Program-made: the position numbers and the translations under genes
Notes under the pieces: generated by a model
Told to the model about the DNA's origin: nothing
The model's database searches: none
What the model saw: only the letters and a program-made list of their open reading frames with translations
Part shown: in pieces, positions 8,310-17,157 of the stretch
Numbering within the stretch: position 1 is the stretch's first letter
Layout of the letters: every line of letters begins with the position of its first letter
NCBI GenBank assembly: GCA_023417655.1
Contig: JAEZFD010000003.1
Location: 1-34,298, forward strand
Origin: Planctomycetota bacterium
Lineage (GTDB): Bacteria > Planctomycetota > Planctomycetia > Planctomycetales > Planctomycetaceae
Direction: 5' to 3'
Length of the DNA stretch: 34,298 nt

Positions 8310-9749
8310 ATGAAATTCACAACGTTTACTCTGGCATTTGCAATTATACCGACGTTAGTGGCGTTCGATCGACCTACTGCCGCAGCCGATCCCAATCCAT
8401 TGCCTGCATCGACACCCCTGAACCGCGAGATCTTTGTTGACTTGCAGCGGCTTCATTCGCATCGTGAAGTGGCACTCAAACCGCATTATCCTGTGGCCCA
8501 GGAAGTGGTTCTAACGTGTGATGCTCCATGGGAAGGAAATGTCTCAGGGTACTACACCTTTTTCGCAGATGATGATCGTTTTCGCGTCTACTACCGTGGA
8601 TCACATTACGACACTGCTGCCAAGAAGACTTCACACATTGAAGTCACTTGCTATGCGGAGTCCAAAGATGGCATCCACTGGGTGAAGCCGAAGCTGGGTA
8701 TCATTGAGTTCGAAGGGTCCAAGGAAAACAACATCGTCTGGACCTCTCTGGCTACGGACCGGAACGAAGGGGGTGCCAGCCATAACTTCACACCGTTCAA
8801 AGACCACAATCCGGATTGCCCTGCTGACGCAAAATACAAGGCCTTTGGAGTTCGCAACGGAAATGGTCTGGCGGCATTCAAATCAGCCAACGGCGTCCAC
8901 TGGAGTCGCGTACAGGAAGCGCCGGTCATTACAGATGGAGCCTTTGACTCTCAGAATCTCGCATTCTGGGATCCCAACAAAAAGCTGTATGTCGCCTATT
9001 ATCGCGACTTCCGAAATAAGAAGGTCCGGGACATTAAACTCGCGACAAGTCCCGATTTTATTCAATGGACAAAAGGTGAATATCTGAATTACGGAGACGC
9101 AGCTGACGAACAGCTCTATACAAACGCCATCGCTCCCTATTTTCGCGCGCCGCAGATCTATCTCGGATTTCCGACGAGGTATCAGCCGAAAACAGAACAA
9201 GTGGAACCGATTCTAATGACGAGTCGGGATGGATTTCATTTCCACCGCTGGAGCGAGCCGCTCATTCCGATTACCGCTCCGCAAGACCGCCAGGGGAATC
9301 GGAGTAACTATATGGCGAGTGGATTGCTGCAGCTTCCTGGGCAGGATCGAGAGATCTCCCTCTACGCAACCGAAGCCTATTATGCAGGACCAGCCAGTCG
9401 AGTTCGTCGCTTCACCATCAGAACGGACGGGTTTATCTCTTTGCACGCGGACGCAATTGGCGAGGTCGTTACAAAGCCGGTCTCTCTCAATGGCGGCACA
9501 ATGACACTTAACTACACAGTCGAGCCCGGAGGGGAGCTGCTCGTCGAATTACTCGACTCAGCGGGAAAGCCAATCCCCGGCTTCACTGCGGAAGACTGTG
9601 TCCCGCTGACCGGAGACGAGATCGATCAAGCCGTGAACTGGAAGAAGGGAAGCGATCTGTCTGCTGTCAGCACAGGTCCCGTCCAGATCCGGTTTGTCAT
9701 GAAATCATGTGACCTCTACGCCATGAGCTTCTCAAAGCAAGCTCAATAA
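8310..9749 (+). CDS. Secreted GH43/GH32-like five-bladed propeller protein
   Basis: The 479-residue product has a signal peptide (MKFTTFTLAFAIIPTLVAF, cleavage near AAADP). The body shows repeated propeller strands of the GH32/GH43/GH68 type: YYTFFADDDRFRVYYRG (about 70-90), CYAESKDGIHWVKPKLG, AFKSANGVHWSRV, FWDPNKKLYVAYYRDFRN, ATSPDFIQWTKG and TSRDGFHFHRW. A C-terminal beta-rich segment follows (LNGGTMTLNYTVEPGGELLVELLD). Proteins of this type are numerous in planctomycetes and are annotated as glycosyl hydrolases, though catalytic residues cannot be fixed here. ATG 8310 is chosen because it starts the signal peptide. The gene follows the lipoprotein by about 220 bases and precedes the HEAT-like gene in the same direction. 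Confidence 0.8.
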   Translation: MKFTTFTLAFAIIPTLVAFDRPTAAADPNPLPASTPLNREIFVDLQRLHSHREVALKPHYPVAQEVVLTCDAPWEGNVSGYYTFFADDDRFRVYYRGSHYDTAAKKTSHIEVTCYAESKDGIHWVKPKLGIIEFEGSKENNIVWTSLATDRNEGGASHNFTPFKDHNPDCPADAKYKAFGVRNGNGLAAFKSANGVHWSRVQEAPVITDGAFDSQNLAFWDPNKKLYVAYYRDFRNKKVRDIKLATSPDFIQWTKGEYLNYGDAADEQLYTNAIAPYFRAPQIYLGFPTRYQPKTEQVEPILMTSRDGFHFHRWSEPLIPITAPQDRQGNRSNYMASGLLQLPGQDREISLYATEAYYAGPASRVRRFTIRTDGFISLHADAIGEVVTKPVSLNGGTMTLNYTVEPGGELLVELLDSAGKPIPGFTAEDCVPLTGDEIDQAVNWKKGSDLSAVSTGPVQIRFVMKSCDLYAMSFSKQAQ

Positions 9750-9800
9750 TACGCATGGTCCGCCGACAAGAACTCATCTGAATTAAGTCTCAGTCTGGAG

Positions 9801-10715
9801 TTGAAGTTGATCTTTCCTTATTACAGCGGTAACAGCTTTCCGATTGCTGTCGTCGGACACGCTGTTATCGGGGCCGGAATCGTGTCTGTTGCGTGCGCCG
9901 AGGGGATCGCCCCAGTGGGTGAGCGACAGTCTGGGGCGACGCAGATGGCCATTCTGACTTCGTCGCTGGAACTGCGTTCATCGTTTTTGAGCATTCATGG
10001 GGCGGAGGCGCTGATCAGGCTGGGCAGGGGAGCGGAAGTCCAAAGTGCATTCCTGCCGCAAGCGGACGAGACCGAACCTCGTTATCGAATCGGCGTCTGG
10101 CGAGTCTTGGCTCGCTGCGCGACAACTGACTCATCACGATCAGCATACGTCGAACGGATTCGCCGTGTCCTGGCGGACCCAACAGCAGTCGATCGTGTCC
10201 ATGCACTCGAATCATTGGCAAAACTGGGGGTGCGTTTGACTCAAGATGAGATCGGCATTGCCCATCAATTCGCAGCCGACCGAGAAGCATCCGGCTCGGC
10301 CTACGCATGGTGGTCCCTGCTGAACTCGGATGAACCAATGGTTGTCGAACAGATCGTCTCGCTGCTTCAGGCAAAGAATCCAATTGTGAGAGCACAGGCG
10401 GCTTATTCATTATGGCAAGCTGGTAAGGTGACGGATTCGATTCGAGAACAGATCGCGGTTGCATTGCGCACCGAGCCGCGCGATTCGCCTGCTCGAAGCA
10501 TGCTGATTGCGGCGGCAGGTGGCCAGCCAGTCATCGAGCTGGCTCGTTCGGGAAGCACTCCGTCAGGCCGTTATCTGGCAGCGATGGCATTGGCGGAGAG
10601 TCCGCAACTTCCTGCGGACGAGTTGCTGGAATCCATGCAACAAGATCCAGATCAGGACGTCCGCATCGCCAGTGCATTCGCCTGTCTCTATCGAAAACAG
10701 AACCCCACTCGATGA
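9801..10715 (+). CDS. Exported HEAT-repeat-like protein
   Basis: The 304-residue product starts with a hydrophobic export signal (about 1-33, IAVVGHAVIGAGIVSVACA). Alpha-helical repeats of about 30 residues follow (VDRVHALESLAKLGV, NPIVRAQAAYSLWQAGK, SGRYLAAMALAES, DQDVRIASAFACLYRK), which is the HEAT/PBS-lyase pattern. Such repeats mediate protein binding and no catalytic role is implied. The start is a TTG; TTG 9801 abuts TGGAG, while TTG 9807 is at normal spacing, so the true start may be two codons later. It sits between the secreted propeller and the symporter and may belong to the same transcript. Confidence 0.72.
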   Translation: MKLIFPYYSGNSFPIAVVGHAVIGAGIVSVACAEGIAPVGERQSGATQMAILTSSLELRSSFLSIHGAEALIRLGRGAEVQSAFLPQADETEPRYRIGVWRVLARCATTDSSRSAYVERIRRVLADPTAVDRVHALESLAKLGVRLTQDEIGIAHQFAADREASGSAYAWWSLLNSDEPMVVEQIVSLLQAKNPIVRAQAAYSLWQAGKVTDSIREQIAVALRTEPRDSPARSMLIAAAGGQPVIELARSGSTPSGRYLAAMALAESPQLPADELLESMQQDPDQDVRIASAFACLYRKQNPTR

Positions 10716-10845
10716 CCTCAGCGCCCCCTCCTCACTCCCCGCCCCACACTCTGGTAATACTCCCACCTTGTCAGGCGATGCGACTCAACCCCGAATTCAA
10801 CGTCCGGCGCTCCATCGTGTTGGACTCGGTTGAAGGATCCCGGCC

Positions 10846-12321
10846 ATGAGCTTCATCGATGTCTCCATCATCGTTATCTACATGGTCTCGATGATCCTCA
10901 TTGGAATCGCCTGCCGTGGAAAGCAGGTGGATGAAAGTGACTATTTCACAGGACATGGTGGGTTCTCCCATTTCCTCGGGACGATCATCGTCGGGCTCAG
11001 CATTGCTGCCACGTTCTTCAGCGGGATCAGCATGTTTGCCTATCCCAGTCTCGCGTTTGAGAAGGGGATCACCATCCTGACCGGGGTATTTCTGCTCCCG
11101 GTCGCAGCGATCGTTGCAGGAGGCTGGTTCCTGCCTCGCTATCTGAAAACTGGAACAAAAGAACCCTATGAAATCATTGAGCGGAAGTTTGGATTACCAA
11201 CACGCATTGTCGCTGCGTGGCTGTTCCTCATGCTGCGAATCGCCTGGATGGGAACCTTGATTTATGCCCCGACCTCGGCACTGGTCGGTGGTTTCGGACT
11301 GGACCCATACTGGTTCTGGATCATTGTGCTGGGGATCGGAATCAGCAGCACGGTTTATACGGTTCTCGGGGGAATTCGCGGTGTCATCATCACAGATGCC
11401 ATTCAGTTTCTGGTGATGATCGGAGGGATCCTGCTGCCAGTCGCCGTGGTCTGGCAGCGGCTGGAACTCGGGTGGCCCGAGGCATTTCGTTACCTGCAAG
11501 AGACCGGCCGACTCAATCTCATGAGCTTCTCATTGGACGTCACCGAGCCGTTAACTTTCTGGTCGATGCTGTGCGGTTTCACGGTCGGGAATCTGGGAAT
11601 GTACATCGCTGACCAGATGGCCCTGCAGCGCTATCTGGCATCGAACAATGTTCGGGAAGCCCGCAAGGCGTTTGTGATCAATATTGCCGGTGTACTGATC
11701 GTGATTTCATTGCTCGTGGTAATGGGCTTGTCACTGGCCCTGTTTTACGGGCTGGTCAAGCCAGATCAGCTGCCGGCCAAAGCGGACGCCGTCTTTCCTC
11801 ATTTCCTCGCAACGGAACTCCCGACCGGCACTGCCGGGCTGATCTTCGCTGCGATTCTGGCAGCAACAATGAGCAGTATGACCAGCGGGATCAATTCCTT
11901 GGCGGGGACGATCGTAATGGACCTCAATTCACGGACATCCTGGTTGTCAACTCCGCGTCAGCGGCTGAGATTCGCAAAAATGATCAGCCTGGGAATCGGC
12001 TTATTTTCCACATGCGTGGCGGGACTTGTCAGCTACCTCGGTTCCATTTTCGAAATTGCACAATCGTTGACAGGTGTTTTTCTGGGACCACTTCTGGTTT
12101 GCATGCTGCTGGCGGTCAGTCCGCGAAGATTCAGTCCTCTGGCGGTCCGCTGGGGAATGGGACTTGGGATCGTCGCAGGCTGGGGTGTGATCTTTTCACC
12201 TGCCGATAAATTGTGGGTCGGCCCTGTCGCCACGCTCGTCAGCGCAGGACTCCCGTTGGCGGAACTTGCCTGGCGATCGTTGGTGTTGCGAAATCATGCG
12301 GAGAAAAGCGTGGTCGAGTAA
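10846..12321 (+). CDS. Sodium:solute symporter (SSS family)
   Basis: The 491-residue product has about 13 hydrophobic segments. It shows family signatures: GLSIAATFFSGISMFAYPS (about 46-64, the unwound TM1 region), YTVLGGIRGVIITDAIQFLV (about 168-187, the classic SSS signature) and AAILAATMSSMTSGINSLAG (about 335-355, sodium-site serines). SSS transporters bring in sugars, organic acids, amino acids or sialic acid with sodium. The neighbouring enzymes suggest a sugar-acid or hydroxy-acid substrate, but specificity cannot be read from the sequence. It is the first gene of the catabolic block, 71 bases before the aldolase. The SSS family is secure. Confidence 0.95.
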   Translation: MSFIDVSIIVIYMVSMILIGIACRGKQVDESDYFTGHGGFSHFLGTIIVGLSIAATFFSGISMFAYPSLAFEKGITILTGVFLLPVAAIVAGGWFLPRYLKTGTKEPYEIIERKFGLPTRIVAAWLFLMLRIAWMGTLIYAPTSALVGGFGLDPYWFWIIVLGIGISSTVYTVLGGIRGVIITDAIQFLVMIGGILLPVAVVWQRLELGWPEAFRYLQETGRLNLMSFSLDVTEPLTFWSMLCGFTVGNLGMYIADQMALQRYLASNNVREARKAFVINIAGVLIVISLLVVMGLSLALFYGLVKPDQLPAKADAVFPHFLATELPTGTAGLIFAAILAATMSSMTSGINSLAGTIVMDLNSRTSWLSTPRQRLRFAKMISLGIGLFSTCVAGLVSYLGSIFEIAQSLTGVFLGPLLVCMLLAVSPRRFSPLAVRWGMGLGIVAGWGVIFSPADKLWVGPVATLVSAGLPLAELAWRSLVLRNHAEKSVVE

Positions 12322-12392
12322 AATCCGACAGGGCGATCTCAAGAACAATTGTTTTCATTGCCACTCAGCGGCGTTCAGCCGACAGGAATTTT

Positions 12393-13220
12393 ATGACTCG
12401 TTACAGCCGAGTACTTCAGAATCTGAAACAGGGACGTCCAACTTTAGGGATCGCTCTGCATTTGAATGATCCCAACCTGTTCGAAATGGCGAGCCTGATG
12501 GGCTTCGAAGCCATCTGGCTGGACCTGGAGCATCACTATCATAGTGTCGAAACGGCCGCAAACCTGATCCGCGGAGCTCGGGTGGGCGGATGCGACGTCG
12601 TCGCCCGACCGGGAAAAGGGGAGTTCATGCGAATGGCCCGGCTGCTTGAAGCGGGGGCAACAGGGATCATGTATCCCCGTTGCGATTCTGCCGAGGAAGC
12701 AGCCGAAGTCGTGAAATGGGCCAAGTTCGCACCTATCGGAAAACGGGGCTTTGACGGCAGCGGACCTGACGTCCCGTACCTCCTCACGCCGATGAAGGAC
12801 TATCTGCAACACGCGAACCAGAACACGTTCGTAATTATTCAGATCGAAGAACCAGCTGCACTCGAGCAGGTGGACGCCATCTTTGCCGTCCCGGGTGTGG
12901 ACATGGTCATGCTGGGTCCGGCTGACTTCTCGGTTCTGACCGGCATCCCAGGCGAGTTCGGACATCCTTCGATTCGGGGTGCCATAGAACGGGTTGCTGC
13001 AGCCGCACAGCGTGCCGGAAAATCCTGGGCTGCGACTTGCGGTTCACTCGAGATCGCCCAGAAGTACATTGAGATGGGAGCTCGGCTGGTATTTCACGGT
13101 TGCGATCTGGTCTACGTCTTTCAAGGCCTCGAAAAGCTCAAGAAAGATGCAGCCGACGTGCTCGGGATCAAGTTGCAATCGCCTTCTCTGGGCGGCGGCA
13201 GCTACCTGGAGGCCAAATAA
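12393..13220 (+). CDS. HpcH/HpaI-type class II aldolase
   Basis: The 275-residue product is a TIM barrel of the HpcH/HpaI (2-keto-3-deoxy acid aldolase) family. Visible motifs are LDLEHHYHS with the catalytic His region (about 37-45), VARPGKGE (substrate-binding Arg, about 69), MYPRCDSAEEA, VIIQIEE (metal-binding Glu) and MLGPADFSVL (metal-binding Asp). Family members split 2-keto-3-deoxy sugar acids or 4-hydroxy-2-oxo acids into pyruvate plus an aldehyde, using a divalent metal. ATG 12393 follows AGGAA; the longer upstream frame overlaps the symporter and is not used. The next start codon directly follows its TAA, so the two are very likely coupled. The exact substrate is unknown. Confidence 0.92.
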   Translation: MTRYSRVLQNLKQGRPTLGIALHLNDPNLFEMASLMGFEAIWLDLEHHYHSVETAANLIRGARVGGCDVVARPGKGEFMRMARLLEAGATGIMYPRCDSAEEAAEVVKWAKFAPIGKRGFDGSGPDVPYLLTPMKDYLQHANQNTFVIIQIEEPAALEQVDAIFAVPGVDMVMLGPADFSVLTGIPGEFGHPSIRGAIERVAAAAQRAGKSWAATCGSLEIAQKYIEMGARLVFHGCDLVYVFQGLEKLKKDAADVLGIKLQSPSLGGGSYLEAK

Positions 13221-14234
13221 ATGCCACGGGAACTGCACGAAGTTCTCATCGTGGGAGCAGGCTCAATTGGCGAGCGGCACCTGCGTTGCTTCCTCGCCAC
13301 AGAACGTGTCCGGGCTAGCTTCGTCGAAGTCAACTGCGATCTGGCGAAGCAGGTCTCAGAGCGGTACCCGCAAGCCCAGGGCTTTTCATCGCTGCAGGCT
13401 GCGTTGGAACATCGATTTCATGCAGCTGTCATTGCGACGCCAGCCCCGCTGCACATACCGCAGGCGCTGGAGTGTGTGAAGCAGGGGATGCATGTGCTGA
13501 TCGAAAAGCCGTTGAGCGTCGAGTTGACCGGAATCGACCAACTCATGGTGGCAGTGGACCGAACTGGAGTGACAGCCGCGACCGCTTATGTCTATCGCGC
13601 CCATCCGGTCCTTGCCGAATTCCGGCAAGTGCTGCACTCCGGGAAGTATGGTCGGGCCGTCCAACTGGTGGCAGTGGGGGGACAGAACTTTCCGACATAC
13701 CGCCCGGCTTATGCGCAGACTTATTACAACGATCGCAAGAGCGGGGGAGGCGCCGTGCAGGACGCGCTGACTCATATCCTCAATGCGGGAGAGTGGCTAT
13801 TAGGCCCCATCGATCGACTGACCGCAGACGTTGATCATCTGCTGCTCCCGAAAGTGACGGTGGAGGACACCGTTCACGTGCTCGCGCGGCAGGGCAGAGT
13901 CATGGCAAACTACTCGCTGAATCAGCATCAGACAGCCAATGAGATTGTCTTCACAGTTGCCTGCGAGCACGGAACGCTGCGTTACGAAAACCATCTCTGC
14001 CGCTGGCGAGTCATGGAACGTCCAGACGGCCCGTGGATCGATTCCTCTCCGGTCACGCTCGAACGTGACACGCTCTTTACCCGGCAGGCGAACGCCTTTC
14101 TGGATGCAACTGAAGGAAAGTGTCCACCACTTTGCAGTCTCCCAGAAGGACTGATGACACTCGGCGCAAATCGAGCCGTTCTGAAGAGCGCGGAGACGGG
14201 GCAATGGTGCGTTCCCGCACAGGAGATTGCGTGA
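13221..14234 (+). CDS. Gfo/Idh/MocA-family oxidoreductase
   Basis: The 337-residue product has an N-terminal Rossmann fold with VGAGSIGERHLRCFL (about 9-23) for NAD(P) binding and AAVIATPAPLHIPQALE. The family hallmark EKPLSVE lies at about 94-100 and carries the catalytic-region Lys. The C-terminal half has AVQDALTHILNAGEWLLG with the conserved Asp/His typical of family dehydrogenases. Such enzymes oxidise or reduce sugars, inositols or sugar acids. ATG 13221 immediately follows the aldolase stop codon, and the SDR gene starts 3 bases after this gene's stop, so it is part of an operon. A role in oxidising the imported substrate is inferred. Confidence 0.93.
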   Translation: MPRELHEVLIVGAGSIGERHLRCFLATERVRASFVEVNCDLAKQVSERYPQAQGFSSLQAALEHRFHAAVIATPAPLHIPQALECVKQGMHVLIEKPLSVELTGIDQLMVAVDRTGVTAATAYVYRAHPVLAEFRQVLHSGKYGRAVQLVAVGGQNFPTYRPAYAQTYYNDRKSGGGAVQDALTHILNAGEWLLGPIDRLTADVDHLLLPKVTVEDTVHVLARQGRVMANYSLNQHQTANEIVFTVACEHGTLRYENHLCRWRVMERPDGPWIDSSPVTLERDTLFTRQANAFLDATEGKCPPLCSLPEGLMTLGANRAVLKSAETGQWCVPAQEIA

Positions 14235-14237
14235 GTC

Positions 14238-15032
14238 ATGCCGGAACAGACAGTGTGGGAACAGTTCAGCCTGAAGAGCAAAGTCGTGCTGATGACAGGT
14301 GCCTCAGGTCACCTCGGCTCGGCCATGGCGCGGGCTGTCGCTGAGGCCGGCGCACGAGTTGTCGTCACGAGTCGCGATCTCGAGCGAGCACAACAGGCAG
14401 CGGCGGCGCTTCCTGCCGTGGACTCTGGTCCGCACTTCGGAGTCCAGCTGGATCACCTCGACGAGAACTCACTTGCAACCGGCTTTGCGCTGGCCGTGGA
14501 GCAAGCCGGGCAGATCGATGTCCTCGTTAATAACGGACATGAGCCGGTTGGAGCGGCCTGGACATCCATCACTGCGGAACAATTTCGACGACAGCTGGAA
14601 AACCTGACAGGGTACTTCCTGCTCTCGCGCTTGTTCCGGGATCACGTCGTCTCGCGTGGGACCACGGGAAGCCTGATTCTGATTGGTTCAATGTATGGGC
14701 AGGTCGCTTCCTACCCCGATGTTTATGAGGGAATCGGACCCGCCAACCCGGTTGCCTATCAGGCTCTGAAAGGGGGCGTGCTGCAAATGACCCGGCACCT
14801 CGCGGTGTACTGGGCTCAGGACCGGATCAGGGTCAACTCGCTGAGTCCCGGCCCCTTCCCCGGAGCTGGCGCTGCGACAGAACTCGTGACTCGCATCGCC
14901 GCCAAGTCACCGATGCAGCGAGTTGGAAGACCTGAAGAACTCAAAGGACCAGTTGTCTTTCTGGCGAGCGACGCTTCCAGCTATATGACCGGACAGAATC
15001 TCTTGATTGATGGAGGATGGACCGCGTGGTAA
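14238..15032 (+). CDS. Short-chain dehydrogenase/reductase (SDR)
   Basis: The 264-residue classical SDR carries TGASGHLG (glycine-rich cofactor loop, about 20-27), LVNNGHEP in place of the usual NNAG, ILIGSMYG (catalytic Ser region), PVAYQALKGG (YxxxK catalytic pair) and IRVNSLSPGPFPG. It ends with the typical YMTGQNLLIDGGWTAW. It probably interconverts a hydroxyl and a keto group on a sugar-acid-like substrate with NAD(P). The coding region overlaps the next gene by 16 bases, a sign of translational coupling. The substitution of His-Glu after NNG is unusual for the family but lies in a position that tolerates change. Confidence 0.93.
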   Translation: MPEQTVWEQFSLKSKVVLMTGASGHLGSAMARAVAEAGARVVVTSRDLERAQQAAAALPAVDSGPHFGVQLDHLDENSLATGFALAVEQAGQIDVLVNNGHEPVGAAWTSITAEQFRRQLENLTGYFLLSRLFRDHVVSRGTTGSLILIGSMYGQVASYPDVYEGIGPANPVAYQALKGGVLQMTRHLAVYWAQDRIRVNSLSPGPFPGAGAATELVTRIAAKSPMQRVGRPEELKGPVVFLASDASSYMTGQNLLIDGGWTAW

Positions 15033-16141
15033 CCACGTTTGAAAGTGCGGTGCAGAATGTTCCCGAGACACCCGCACTCGTGGTTGACCTGCCAACAGTT
15101 GAGAAGAACATTCACAAACTGAAATCGTATGCAGAGCAGCATCGGCTGAATGTTCGCCCACATACCAAAACTCACAAGTCGCGGTTGATCTCCCGCCTCC
15201 AGATTGAAGCGGGAGCTTATGGGCTGACCGTCGCCAAAGCTGGTGAGGCCGAAGCACTCGCGGAAGAAACCAGCGACATCCTTGTCGCCTATCCCGCAGT
15301 CGATCCCGCCCGCACGTCCCGCCTGGCCCGGCTTGCTGTCAGCAAGACCATTCGGGTCGCGGTCGATTCCGCATTTGGCGTCGCTGCCCTGGCAGATGCC
15401 GCCCGAGCAGCGGGAACGACGATCGGAATTCTGGTCGATGTGGACGTTGGGGTCCATCGAACCGGCGCGCAATCATCCCAGGCAGCACTCGAACTGGCTC
15501 AGCTCACGGCGAGCCTTGCACCACATGTTCGGCTCGACGGCATTTTCTTCTATCCGGGACATGTCTGGTCTCCTGCTTCAGAGCAACATCAGGAGCTGGC
15601 CGCAGTGGATCAAGTTCTTTCAGAAGTCATCTCACTCTGGAAATCGCACGGTCTACAGGCCGGAATCGTCTCCGGGGGATCGACACCTGCGCTGTATCAG
15701 TCACATCACGTTCCCAGTCAAACAGAGATCCGCCCAGGAACTTATGTCTACAACGACATGAACACCCAACGGGCAGGTTTCTGCACGTTTGAAGAGATTT
15801 CCGCCGCTCTGGTCTGCACGATCGTCAGTACCTCCGTCCCAGGCAAGGCGATTGTCGACGGTGGAACAAAGACCTTCACCAGCGACCGCAATGTCCGCTT
15901 CCCCGACTCAGGACATGGGTTTGTTCGCGAATATCCAGAAGCAAAGTTGCTGCGGCTGAGTGAAGAACATGGTGAGCTGGATCTCTCCTTGTGCTCCCGG
16001 CGCCCTGCGTTGGGCGAACGGGTCACGATCATTCCGAATCACATTTGTCCTTGCGTGAATCTGCAGGACCAGATCTATCTGCAACGAGCAGATCACTCAC
16101 TGGAAACAGTGAACATCGACTCTCGAGGATGCCTCACATGA
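15017..16141 (+). CDS. D-threonine aldolase / D-serine dehydratase-like PLP enzyme
   Basis: The 374-residue product is a fold-type III (alanine-racemase-like) PLP enzyme. RPHTKTHKS (about 48-56) holds the PLP-binding Lys. The barrel continues with GAYGLTVAKAGEAEAL, ILVDVDVGVHRTG, DGIFFYPGHVW and VSGGSTPALY. RPGTYVYNDMNT precedes the C-terminal beta domain, whose IPNHICPCVN (about 340-349) matches the His/Cys metal site of D-threonine aldolases and eukaryotic-type D-serine dehydratases. It would act on a beta-hydroxy amino acid, by aldol cleavage or dehydration. It starts inside the SDR gene, and its last bases form an ATGA overlap with the next start. Substrate unknown. Confidence 0.92.
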   Translation: MDRVVTTFESAVQNVPETPALVVDLPTVEKNIHKLKSYAEQHRLNVRPHTKTHKSRLISRLQIEAGAYGLTVAKAGEAEALAEETSDILVAYPAVDPARTSRLARLAVSKTIRVAVDSAFGVAALADAARAAGTTIGILVDVDVGVHRTGAQSSQAALELAQLTASLAPHVRLDGIFFYPGHVWSPASEQHQELAAVDQVLSEVISLWKSHGLQAGIVSGGSTPALYQSHHVPSQTEIRPGTYVYNDMNTQRAGFCTFEEISAALVCTIVSTSVPGKAIVDGGTKTFTSDRNVRFPDSGHGFVREYPEAKLLRLSEEHGELDLSLCSRRPALGERVTIIPNHICPCVNLQDQIYLQRADHSLETVNIDSRGCLT

Positions 16142-17061
16142 CGACGAAGATGACAGAGCTGGCGGGTGTGTTGCCCGTCTTTCAAACGCCGTATCATGAC
16201 GATGGCTCCATCGACGCCGTAACGCTCGAACGGGAGATCGACTGGTTGTTTGACCAGGGGTCCGATGGCATTGTGATGGCCATGGTCTCTGAGATCTTAC
16301 GACTGGATGAGCAGGAACGAAGGGAGCTTGCTGAGCTCGCCTGCAAGTTCGCCCGCGGCCGCGGTGCGGTTGTCATCAGCGTGGGAGCAGAAAGCACCTC
16401 TACCGCAATCAAGCTCGCCCGTCACGCGGCACAGGCCGGCGCGACCGCTCTTATGGCGATCCCCCCGGTTTCGATTGCACCGCTGGAAGATGAACTATTC
16501 GCCTATTACGAGCAGATCGTTCTGGCGACTGATCTTCCGGTGGTGGTACAGGATGCCAGCGGATACGTCGGGCGGCCGATGTCGATTTCTTTTCAGGCCA
16601 ACCTATTAGATCTCTTTGGTCCCGAGAAAATTCTCTTTAAACCGGAAGCGACTCCCATCGGGCCGCGACTCTCGCAGCTGCGCGACGCGACAGGGCATCG
16701 CGGGCGGATCTTTGAAGGGACAGGCGGCATCGCGCTTGTTGACAGCTATCGTCGTGGCATCGTCGGCACCATGCCCGGGGCAGACCTCATTCAGGGAATC
16801 GTCGCACTGTGGCGAGCCCTGCAGGCAGGAGACGATCAACGTGCCTATCAGTTGTCGCTCCCGATTTCCTCAATCATCGCGTTGCAGAATTCACTGGACG
16901 CATTTCTGGCGATTGAAAAGTACCTGCTGGTGAAGCAGGGGATTTTCCAGAACACCATTGTTCGTGGGCCGACGGGATTTAGGCTCGATCTTGAAACTCA
17001 ACTCGAAATCGATCGGCTCTTCCGACAACTTCAGCGTCAACTCGACCATTCTGCAATTTGA
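16138..17061 (+). CDS. DapA (dihydrodipicolinate synthase)-family enzyme, atypical active site
   Basis: The 307-residue TIM barrel belongs to the DHDPS/N-acetylneuraminate lyase family. The start is the ATG in an ATGA overlap with the previous stop (an ATG at 16150 is also possible). The order is LPVFQTPYHDDGSID, GIVMAMVSEILRLDEQER, VISVGAESTSTAIKLARHA, ILFKPEATPIGP (Schiff-base Lys) and EGTGGIALVDSYRRGIVGTMPG. Two usual features differ: the GTTGE loop reads MVSEI and the catalytic YN-x-P motif reads QDASG. This argues against DHDPS activity and for another lyase, aldolase or dehydratase role within the same operon. The family is certain; the reaction is not. Confidence 0.88.
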   Translation: MTTKMTELAGVLPVFQTPYHDDGSIDAVTLEREIDWLFDQGSDGIVMAMVSEILRLDEQERRELAELACKFARGRGAVVISVGAESTSTAIKLARHAAQAGATALMAIPPVSIAPLEDELFAYYEQIVLATDLPVVVQDASGYVGRPMSISFQANLLDLFGPEKILFKPEATPIGPRLSQLRDATGHRGRIFEGTGGIALVDSYRRGIVGTMPGADLIQGIVALWRALQAGDDQRAYQLSLPISSIIALQNSLDAFLAIEKYLLVKQGIFQNTIVRGPTGFRLDLETQLEIDRLFRQLQRQLDHSAI

Positions 17062-17080
17062 TCTCTTCATCCATGCCACG

Positions 17081-17106
17081 CTTGATTGCATCCCTCTTCA
17101 ATCAAG
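17081..17106. repeat. Intergenic inverted repeat
   Basis: A perfect 8-bp inverted repeat, CTTGATTG (17081-17088) and CAATCAAG (17099-17106), with a 10-base loop. It lies between the DapA-like and amidohydrolase genes. No T-run follows, so it is more likely an mRNA stem-loop or binding site than a terminator. Confidence 0.35.
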
Positions 17107-17157
17107 ACACGCGCTCCATAGGCACGAGGGAGAGCAATCTGCCCGTGAGAACAACTT

